Part shown: positions 1 through 4,887 of the stretch, piece by piece
How the letters are laid out: each line of letters opens with the position of its first letter
Numbering within the stretch: the stretch's first letter is position 1
Notes under the pieces: model-generated
Databases searched by the model: none
Seen by the model: only the letters and a program-made list of their open reading frames with translations
Told to the model about the DNA's origin: nothing
Translations under genes and position numbers: made by a program
Origin: an uncultured Oscillospiraceae bacterium
GTDB lineage: Bacteria; Bacillota; Clostridia; Oscillospirales; Oscillospiraceae
Assembly (NCBI GenBank): GCA_947624465.1
Contig: CANQKJ010000138.1
Location: 1-5,933 of the forward strand
DNA: 5,933 nucleotides
Direction of reading: 5' to 3'

Positions 1-917
1 TGGGCGGCCTTCACAGGTTTATGCGGTGGGACGGCCCCATGCTAACCGACTCCGGCGGGTTCCAGGTGTTCTCCCTGGCCGGGATGCGGAAGATCACCGA
101 GGAGGGGGTCACCTTCGCCTCCCACATCGACGGACACCGGGTGTTCATGGGACCGGAGGAGTCCATGCGCATCCAGTCCAACCTGGGCAGCGACGTGGCC
201 ATGGCCTTCGACGAGTGCGTGGAGAACCCCGCCCCCTACGACTACGCCAAGGCCTCCTGCGAGCGGACCCTCCGCTGGCTGGAGCGCTGCAAAGCCGAGC
301 ATGACAGGCTGAATACCTTGCCGGACTGTGTGAATCCGGGACAGATGCTGTTCGGCATCAACCAGGGGGCCACCTATGAGGACCTGCGGGTCTGGCACGC
401 GAAGGAGATCGCCAAACTGGACTGCGACGGCTACGCCATCGGCGGTCTGGCGGTGGGGGAGCCCACCGAGGTGATGTACCGGATCATCGAGGCGGTGGAG
501 CCACATCTGCCGGCGGACAGGCCCCGGTATCTCATGGGGGTGGGAACGCCCTCCAACATCATCGAGGGGGTATGGCGGGGGATCGACTTCTTCGACTGCG
601 TCATGCCCGCCCGGAACGCCCGCCACGGCAAGCTGTTCACCTGGGGCGGGACGCTGAATATCAAGAATGAGAGGTACAAGAATGACCCCCGGCCCATCGA
701 CCCCGAGTGCGGCTGCCCGGTGTGCCGGGAGTTCTCAAGGGCCTACCTGCGGCACCTGTTCGCGGCGGGGGAGATGCTGGCCATGCGGCTGGCGGTGATG
801 CACAATCTGTGGTTCTACAACGAGCTGACCCGCCGCATCCGGGAGGCCCTGGACGAGGGGACCTTTGCCTCCTTCCGGGCGGAGTATTCGGAGCGGCTGG
901 CGGGGCGCGCGGAGTGA
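1..917 (+). CDS. tgt: Queuine/preQ1 tRNA-ribosyltransferase (TGT), 5'-truncated by window edge
   Basis: This enzyme exchanges guanine-34 in the anticodon of the GUN tRNAs (Asp, Asn, His, Tyr) for preQ1 in bacteria, in the queuosine pathway. The reading frame is already open at base 3 (GGLHRF before the Met at 21), so the true start lies upstream. About 304 codons are visible of a family length near 375. Seen directly: the TDSGGFQVFSL signature with the catalytic Asp at 48-50; GGLAVGEP in the substrate pocket; DCVMPARNARHG with the nucleophilic Asp at 594-596; and the zinc site CxCxxC (Cys codons 708, 714, 723) with the His codon at 801. The catalytic and zinc residues are all intact, so the protein is expected to be active. 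It is followed by yajC, the order known from Bacillus (tgt-yrbF) and E. coli (tgt-yajC). The upstream part, probably queA or ruvB next to it, is outside the window. Identification is very secure. Confidence 0.97.
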   Translation, partial: GGLHRFMRWDGPMLTDSGGFQVFSLAGMRKITEEGVTFASHIDGHRVFMGPEESMRIQSNLGSDVAMAFDECVENPAPYDYAKASCERTLRWLERCKAEHDRLNTLPDCVNPGQMLFGINQGATYEDLRVWHAKEIAKLDCDGYAIGGLAVGEPTEVMYRIIEAVEPHLPADRPRYLMGVGTPSNIIEGVWRGIDFFDCVMPARNARHGKLFTWGGTLNIKNERYKNDPRPIDPECGCPVCREFSRAYLRHLFAAGEMLAMRLAVMHNLWFYNELTRRIREALDEGTFASFRAEYSERLAGRAE

Positions 918-918
918 C

Positions 919-940
919 CGGGCGGCAAAATTTTCGCCCG
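919..940 (+). other. Short stem-loop just after tgt stop
   Basis: CGGGCG (919-924) and CGCCCG (935-940) form a perfect 6-bp stem around a 10-base loop rich in A and T, two bases after the tgt stop codon. There is no T-run after the right arm (ATGGAAAATT follows), so it does not qualify as a canonical intrinsic terminator. It may only protect the 3' end of the tgt transcript. A competing 7-bp hairpin (AATTTTC 929-935 with GAAAATT 944-950) uses overlapping bases, so the two cannot form together. Confidence 0.3.
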
Positions 941-984
941 ATGGAAAATTGGGGCTTGTCTTTACGCCCGCGAGCCGCTATAAT
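927..984 (+). promoter_or_regulatory. Sigma-A-type promoter for yajC, with possible UP element
   Basis: The -10 hexamer TATAAT (979-984) matches the consensus exactly. The -35 TTGTCT (956-961) matches TTGACA at four of six positions, and the spacer is the optimal 17 bases. Transcription should start near 991, leaving a leader of about 40 bases before yajC. Two A/T tracts, AAAATTTT (927-934) and AAAATT (945-950), sit upstream of the -35 in otherwise GC-rich DNA and could act as an UP element; that part is inference. The promoter means yajC need not rely on readthrough from tgt. Confidence 0.8.
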
Positions 985-1031
985 ACATTTATGCGTCTGC
1001 ATTCAAACTTGACGACAAAGGGAGTGCTTTT

Positions 1032-1415
1032 GTGGAAATCATTATGATCGTGGTGATGATCGCAGTCTTCTATTTCCTGCTGATCCGCCCCGAGAACAAG
1101 CGTAAAAAAGAAGCCGAGACTATGCGCAATAACCTGGCGGTGGGGGATGACATCACCACCATCGGCGGCATCACGGGCACTATCTGCGCGGTGAAGGACA
1201 AGACCATCGTCATCGAAACCGGCGCGGACCGGGTGCGCATCGAGTTCACCAAGTGGGCCGTGTCCAGCAAGGGCACCCAGACCACCGAGGACGTGCCCAA
1301 CCCCGACGACAAGAAGGACAAGAATAAGAACAAGGGCAAGGACAGCAAAGACAAGGATAACAAGGACAGCAAGGAACCTGAGAAGGACGCGAAGGACGCC
1401 AAAAAGGACAAGTGA
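1032..1415 (+). CDS. yajC: Preprotein translocase accessory subunit YajC with Lys/Asp-rich C-terminal tail
   Basis: YajC is a small single-pass membrane protein that associates with SecDF and the SecYEG translocon. The start chosen is GTG at 1032, seven bases after the good ribosome binding site AAAGGGAG (1018-1025); an in-frame ATG at 1044 would cut into the membrane helix. Residues 2-18 form the hydrophobic helix, followed at once by the family signature LLIRPxxKRKKE (16-27) and the soluble GDDITTIGGITGTI segment (38-51). The conserved domain ends near residue 78. Residues 92-127 are a low-complexity tail made almost only of Lys, Asp, Asn, Ser, Glu and Ala, which brings the protein to 127 residues, longer than most YajC proteins (roughly 85-110). 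The tail contains an exact 12-base direct repeat. secD and secF, often found next to it, are absent here; the next gene is a TIGR04086-like membrane protein, as after yrbF in Bacillus. Confidence 0.93.
   Translation: MEIIMIVVMIAVFYFLLIRPENKRKKEAETMRNNLAVGDDITTIGGITGTICAVKDKTIVIETGADRVRIEFTKWAVSSKGTQTTEDVPNPDDKKDKNKNKGKDSKDKDNKDSKEPEKDAKDAKKDK
1337..1372 (+). repeat. 12-bp direct repeat within yajC tail
   Basis: CAAGGACAGCAA occurs at 1337-1348 and again at 1361-1372, offset by 24 bases (exactly eight codons), so both copies encode the same residues (KDSK) in frame. The surrounding sequence is a degenerate run of AAG/GAC codons. This pattern fits tail growth by in-frame slippage or duplication, but codon constraint in a Lys/Asp-rich stretch can also produce it. 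Confidence 0.6.
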
Positions 1416-1448
1416 GAAAGATTTGTCCCATGACAGCATGAACTGCCG

Positions 1449-1489
1449 CCCCTTTTCATATGGTGTAGCACAAGCCATATGAAAAGGGG
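1449..1489 (+). promoter_or_regulatory. Perfect 15-bp inverted repeat that contains the downstream ribosome binding site
   Basis: The left arm CCCCTTTTCATATGG (1449-1463) and right arm CCATATGAAAAGGGG (1475-1489) are perfectly complementary around an 11-base loop. A G-U pair (1448/1490) and a C-G pair (1447/1491) can extend the stem to 17. The right arm carries AAAAGGGG (1482-1489), the only plausible Shine-Dalgarno sequence for the ATG at 1498. Four T's (1494-1497) follow two bases beyond the extended stem and lead straight into that ATG. The structure could be a weak intrinsic terminator for yajC, a cis-acting translational block on the next gene, or both. No coding frame explains the symmetry. 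It could also be an operator for a dimeric regulator. Confidence 0.8.
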
Positions 1490-1497
1490 TGCGTTTT

Positions 1498-1920
1498 ATG
1501 CGAAAGACCGAGGCCCGCGGGGCGAACGCCGTGGAGATGACGGCAGCGGCGGTGCTGGGAGGGCTGCTGGCTCTGGGGGTGGCCATGGTGGTGCTGCTGC
1601 TGGGGGCGGTGGCGGTGTCCAACGGGATATTGAAACAGGACGTGACGCCGCAGATCACGGCGCTGGCCTGTGTGCTGGGGTCCCTGAGCGGCGGCGTGCT
1701 GACCTGTCTGCGGTGGAAAGCCCGGTATCTGCCCGGAGGGCTGGCCGCGGGGCTGGTGTGCTATCTGCTGATCCTGGCGGTGGGACTGCTGTCCGGCGGC
1801 GACTTTTCCCTGGGCCTCCAGGCCCTTATCGAGCTGGCCGGATGTCTCTGCGGCGGAGCGCTGGCAGGGGTGCTGTGCGGCGGCGTGGGGCGGCGGCGTC
1901 CCAAGGGCAGGAAAAAATAG
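1498..1920 (+). CDS. TIGR04086/YrzE-type small integral membrane protein
   Basis: The product is a 140-residue membrane protein of unknown function. I assign it to the TIGR04086 (YrzE-like) family from its size, its four-helix layout and its position directly after yajC, the place yrzE occupies after yrbF in Bacillus subtilis; no profile search was possible. The start is taken as ATG 1498, eight bases after AAAAGGGG; a GTG at 1489 in the same frame lies inside that ribosome binding site and is unlikely. Hydrophobic segments fall at about residues 14-40, 51-71, 78-98 and 106-130, rich in Gly, Ala and Leu with small-residue packing motifs (GG, GxxxG). The N-terminus (MRKTEAR) and C-terminus (GRRRPKGRKK) are both basic, consistent with both ends being cytoplasmic. 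There are five Cys (58, 70, 88, 116, 118, plus 127 in the last helix makes six), mostly inside helices. Its translation may be limited by the hairpin that covers its ribosome binding site. Confidence 0.75.
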   Translation: MRKTEARGANAVEMTAAAVLGGLLALGVAMVVLLLGAVAVSNGILKQDVTPQITALACVLGSLSGGVLTCLRWKARYLPGGLAAGLVCYLLILAVGLLSGGDFSLGLQALIELAGCLCGGALAGVLCGGVGRRRPKGRKK

Positions 1921-1982
1921 GCAACATTTTGAATTCTATATTAAGGATAGCCCTTGACAAATGAGAGCAAAGTCACTATAAT
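1912..1982 (+). promoter_or_regulatory. Exact-consensus sigma-A promoter for greA-lysS with AT-rich upstream stretch
   Basis: TTGACA (1954-1959) and TATAAT (1977-1982) both match the housekeeping consensus at all six positions and are 17 bases apart. The expected start of transcription is near 1989, giving a leader of about 35 bases before the greA ATG. From 1912 to 1945 the sequence turns sharply AT-rich (AAAAAATAG, ACATTTTGAATTCTATATT), which is a good candidate for an UP element and stands out against the GC-rich surroundings. No operator-like dyad overlaps the hexamers, so strong constitutive expression is the simplest reading. Confidence 0.93.
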
Positions 1983-2006
1983 TCCCCTGATATAACCCGC
2001 CCAACA

Positions 2007-2027
2007 AAAGAAAGGATGATCGTCATG
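2007..2027 (+). promoter_or_regulatory. Ribosome binding site that sets the greA start at 2025
   Basis: AAAGAAAGGA (2007-2016) is the only Shine-Dalgarno-like stretch. An in-frame ATG at 2016 overlaps it and could not be used efficiently, while the ATG at 2025 is nine bases beyond the GG and begins the typical GreA N-terminus MAKEYKLS. The start is therefore 2025, three codons inside the longest open frame. Confidence 0.85.
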
Positions 2028-2498
2028 GCCAAAGAATATAAGCTGAGCGCGGAACGGCTGGAAGAGTTGAAGACCGAACTGAACTACCTGAAAACCGTCC
2101 GGGAGAAAGAGGTGGCCGACCAGATCAAGGAGGCCCGCTCCTTCGGCGACTTAAGCGAGAACAGCGAGTATGACGAGGCCAAAAACGTCCAGGGCAAGCT
2201 GTATTCCCGCATCGCCGAACTGGAGGAGATCCTGTCCAACTACACAGTGATCGAGGAGAACGAGGCCGACCCCAACACGGTGCGCATCGGCAGCAAGATC
2301 ACCGTGGCCGACGTGGCCACCGGCGATGAGGAGACCTATCAGGTAGTGGGTTCCCAGGAGGCGGACCCCATGAACGGACGCATCTCGGAGGAGTCCCCCT
2401 TCGGCAAGGCCCTGCTGGGCAAGGCCATCGGGGAGATCGCCGTGGTGGAGGCCCCCGTGGGCAATATCGAGTACAAGGTGGTCGCCATCCAGCGGTGA
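2025..2498 (+). CDS. greA: Transcription elongation factor GreA
   Basis: GreA enters the secondary channel of RNA polymerase and stimulates cleavage of backtracked RNA, releasing arrested complexes. The 157-residue length matches the family (about 158). Residues 1-75 form the antiparallel coiled coil; its tip carries GDLSENSEY (41-49), with the acidic pair Asp42 and Glu45 that helps place catalytic magnesium. Residues from about 80 to the end form the FKBP-like C-terminal domain, with the typical ISEESPFGKALLGK segment (about 118-131). No key residue is missing. The gene has its own consensus promoter and is followed by lysS after 27 bases with no terminator between them, so the two form an operon, a pairing common in Firmicutes. 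Identification is very secure. Confidence 0.97.
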   Translation: MAKEYKLSAERLEELKTELNYLKTVREKEVADQIKEARSFGDLSENSEYDEAKNVQGKLYSRIAELEEILSNYTVIEENEADPNTVRIGSKITVADVATGDEETYQVVGSQEADPMNGRISEESPFGKALLGKAIGEIAVVEAPVGNIEYKVVAIQR

Positions 2499-2525
2499 GC
2501 GGCCCCATACAAAGGAGAAAACCGT

Positions 2526-4034
2526 ATGTCCGAGCGCAATCACAACGATCAGGCCCCCCAGGCGGAGCAGCCCCTGTCCGAGCTGCTCAAGGTCCGGCGG
2601 GACAAGCTGGCCGCCCTCCGGGCCGAGGGAAAGGACCCCTTTACCATCACCAAGTTCGACGTGACCCACCACAGCGCCGAGGTCAAGGAAAACTTTGACG
2701 CGCTGGAGGGGCAGACCGCCCGTCTGGCGGGCCGCCTTATGTCCAAGCGGGGCATGGGCAAGGCCGTGTTCGCCGACCTTCAGGATAACGAGGGCCGCAT
2801 CCAGCTCTATGTCCGCATCGACGACGTGGGGGAGGAGCAGCTGGCCGCTTTCAAGAAGTACGATATCGGCGACATCGTGGGCGTCGAAGGCGAGGTGTTC
2901 CGCACCCAGCGGGGGGAGATTTCTGTAAAGGTCAAGACCATTACACTACTCTCCAAGTCGCTGCTGCCCCTGCCGGAGAAGTTCCACGGCCTCACCGACG
3001 TGGAGACCCGCTGCCGCCAGCGGTATGTGGACCTGATCGTCAACCCGGAGGTCAAGCGGAACTTCCAGATCCGCTCGAAGTTCATCCAGTATGTCCGCAG
3101 CTATATGGACAGCCGCGGCTATATGGAGGTGGAGACCCCGGTGCTGAACACCCTGGCCGGCGGCGCCGCCGCCCGGCCCTTCATCACCCACCACAACACC
3201 CTGGACATCGATATGTATATGCGCATTGCCACCGAACTGCCCCTGAAGCGGCTCATCGTGGGCGGATTGGAGCGGGTATACGAGATCGGGCGCATCTTCC
3301 GCAACGAGGGCATGGACAACCGGCACAACCCGGAGTTCACCACCATCGAGCTGTACGAGGCATACGCCGACTTCCACGATATGATGGACATCGCCGAGGG
3401 TATCCTGTCCGGCGCGGCCAGGGACATCCTGGGGGATTACCACGTCCAGTGGCAGGGGGAGGACATCGATCTGACCCCCGGCTGGCGGAGGCTCACCATG
3501 GTGGACGCGGTGCGGGAGTACGCCGGGGTGGATTTCGGTGCCGTCACCGACGACGCGGAGGCGGTGGCCGCCGCCAACGCCATCGGCGTGGAGCTGGCCG
3601 AGACTGCCGACAGGACCTGGGGCAATGCCCTCTACGCCTGCTTTGACCAGCGGGTGGAGGAAAAGCTGATCCAGCCCACCTTCATCACCATGTACCCGGT
3701 GGAGGTCTCCCCGCTGACCAAGCGGAGCCCCGCCGACCCCCGCCTCACCGAGCGGTTTGAGCTGTTTATCTGCCACAGCGAGATGGCCAACGCCTACTCC
3801 GAGCTCAACGACCCCATCGACCAGCGCCAGCGGTTCGAGAAGCAGATCGAGCTGCGGGACCGGGGGGACGACGAGACCGAGATGCTGGACGAGGACTTTC
3901 TCACCGCCCTGGAGTACGGTATGCCACCCACCGGCGGCATGGGCATGGGTATCGACCGCTGCGTGATGATGCTCACCGGGAACGACTCCATCCGGGAGGT
4001 TCTGCTGTTCCCGACCATGCGGCCCTTAGATTAA
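2526..4034 (+). CDS. lysS: Lysyl-tRNA synthetase, class II
   Basis: This enzyme charges tRNA-Lys with lysine using ATP, in the cytoplasm. At 502 residues it matches bacterial class II LysRS (about 490-505). The start ATG follows AAAGGAG (2511-2517) with an eight-base spacer. Residues 66-142 form the OB-fold anticodon-binding domain. The class II catalytic core is complete: motif 1 around YMEVETPVL (199-207), motif 2 from GRIFRNEG (255-262, with Arg259) to HNPEFT (267-272), and motif 3 PPTGGMGMGIDR (467-478, with Arg478). The ANAYSELNDPIDQR stretch (421-434) is diagnostic of LysRS rather than AspRS or AsnRS. Residue 239 is Pro in TELPLKRL, where E. coli has Tyr and B. subtilis has His. Residue 479 after motif 3 is Cys rather than the usual Leu or Val. 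Upstream is greA; an intrinsic terminator follows 12 bases after the stop. Confidence 0.98.
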   Translation: MSERNHNDQAPQAEQPLSELLKVRRDKLAALRAEGKDPFTITKFDVTHHSAEVKENFDALEGQTARLAGRLMSKRGMGKAVFADLQDNEGRIQLYVRIDDVGEEQLAAFKKYDIGDIVGVEGEVFRTQRGEISVKVKTITLLSKSLLPLPEKFHGLTDVETRCRQRYVDLIVNPEVKRNFQIRSKFIQYVRSYMDSRGYMEVETPVLNTLAGGAAARPFITHHNTLDIDMYMRIATELPLKRLIVGGLERVYEIGRIFRNEGMDNRHNPEFTTIELYEAYADFHDMMDIAEGILSGAARDILGDYHVQWQGEDIDLTPGWRRLTMVDAVREYAGVDFGAVTDDAEAVAAANAIGVELAETADRTWGNALYACFDQRVEEKLIQPTFITMYPVEVSPLTKRSPADPRLTERFELFICHSEMANAYSELNDPIDQRQRFEKQIELRDRGDDETEMLDEDFLTALEYGMPPTGGMGMGIDRCVMMLTGNDSIREVLLFPTMRPLD

Positions 4035-4046
4035 GAACCAAGCAAG

Positions 4047-4073
4047 GCATACCGGCCCCGCCGGTATGCTTTT
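4047..4073 (+). terminator. Intrinsic terminator of the greA-lysS operon
   Basis: GCATACCGGC (4047-4056) and GCCGGTATGC (4060-4069) form a perfect 10-bp GC-rich stem with a three-base CCC loop, followed immediately by TTTT (4070-4073). GCAA (4042-4045) and TTGC (4072-4075) could extend the stem at the cost of the T-tract. The T-run is short, so termination may be partial. That would matter because no promoter is visible before the next gene. Confidence 0.88.
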
Positions 4074-4103
4074 GCGCATAACCGACGACGGGAGGGAAAT
4101 GCT

Positions 4104-4865
4104 TTGGCAGTCGAACGCATCACCAGCAGGAGCAATCCCCTTCTGTCCCTGGTCCGCAAGCTGAACGGCAAACGCGCCGCCCGCCGGGAGGCGGGCCTGT
4201 TCGCCGGCGAGGGTCCCAAGCTGCTGGCCGAGGCTCTCCGATGGGACGGGGGAGTGGAGACGGTCATCCGCGCCCCCGGCGTCTCACTGCCGGAGCTGCC
4301 CGAGGATGTGCGGGTGGCGGAGGTCAGCGACAGTCTGCTGGCCTCCGTTGCCGACACGGAGACCCCCCAGGGGGTGGTGTTCCTCTGCCGGACGAGACCG
4401 CTGGACCTCCCTGAAAAGCTGGAGGGAGGCCGGTATCTGGTGCTGGACGGGGTGCAGGACCCCGGCAACGTGGGCACCGTCTGGCGGACGGCAGACGCCT
4501 TCGGGGCGGACGGGCTGATCCTGTGCAACGGCTGTGCCGACCCTTGGAACCCCAAGACGGTAAGGGCCACCATGGGGGCGGTGTTCCGCCTGCCGGCGTA
4601 CGAGGCCGGCCTGGACGCGGCGGCCGCCCGGCTGAGAGGGGCCGGACTGCCCCTGTACGCCGCCGCCCTCCGGGAGGACACCGCCGACGCCCGGACGGTG
4701 GACCTGCGGCGCTCCGCCGTCATCATCGGCAGCGAGGGCCGGGGCGTGTCGGCCCGGGCGCTGGAGCTGTGCGACAGGACCATCAAGATCCCCATGCGGG
4801 AGCGGTGCGAGTCCCTGAACGCCGCCGTGGCCGCCGCCGTTCTCCTGTGGGAGATGGCGCGATGA
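4104..4865 (+). CDS. TrmH/SpoU-family RNA 2'-O-ribose methyltransferase
   Basis: The product is a SAM-dependent RNA methyltransferase of the SPOUT superfamily, probably acting on 23S rRNA or tRNA; the exact target cannot be read from the sequence. The start is TTG at 4104, seven bases after GGGAGGG (4090-4096); an ATG at 4099 is out of frame. Residues 1-95 resemble the SpoU substrate-binding domain (KLNGKRAARREAGLFAGEG). The catalytic knot domain shows all three family motifs: motif 1 DPGNVGTVWRTADAFG (119-134, with Asn122 and Arg128), motif 2 IIGSEGRGVS (207-216, with Glu211), and motif 3 IPMRERCESLNAAVA (229-243, with Ser237 and Asn239). NPKTVRATMGAVFRLP (149-164) is also typical. At 253 residues it is of normal length. 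It begins after the lysS terminator and is followed by dprA after 22 bases, so the two are likely co-transcribed. YsgA of Bacillus, or an RlmB-like enzyme, is the nearest characterised type. Confidence 0.93.
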   Translation: MAVERITSRSNPLLSLVRKLNGKRAARREAGLFAGEGPKLLAEALRWDGGVETVIRAPGVSLPELPEDVRVAEVSDSLLASVADTETPQGVVFLCRTRPLDLPEKLEGGRYLVLDGVQDPGNVGTVWRTADAFGADGLILCNGCADPWNPKTVRATMGAVFRLPAYEAGLDAAAARLRGAGLPLYAAALREDTADARTVDLRRSAVIIGSEGRGVSARALELCDRTIKIPMRERCESLNAAVAAAVLLWEMAR

Positions 4866-4887
4866 AACAGAGGAGAGGAGCGCGGTT

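Noticed and set aside
919..940. Intrinsic terminator for tgt
   Set aside because: The 6-bp stem has no following T-run and a large loop; it is listed only as a stem-loop.
1479..1964. Alternative plus-strand frame of 161 codons over the membrane-protein gene
   Set aside because: Its translation is a Gly/Arg/Ala-rich low-complexity product and its start lies in the hairpin. The frame from 1498 gives a coherent four-helix membrane protein with a proper ribosome binding site.
2499..2525. T-box or other leader upstream of lysS
   Set aside because: The gap to greA is only 27 bases and contains just a ribosome binding site; there is no room for a riboswitch.
2946..3776. Long minus-strand open frame (276 codons) opposite lysS
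   Set aside because: It lies wholly inside lysS, has no recognisable domain, and is His/Gly/Val-rich in the way expected from reading GC-rich codons on the opposite strand. lysS itself is unmistakable.
4003..4031. Promoter at the end of lysS for the downstream methyltransferase (TGCTGT...TTAGAT)
   Set aside because: Both hexamers match the consensus poorly, and transcripts from it would still have to pass the terminator.
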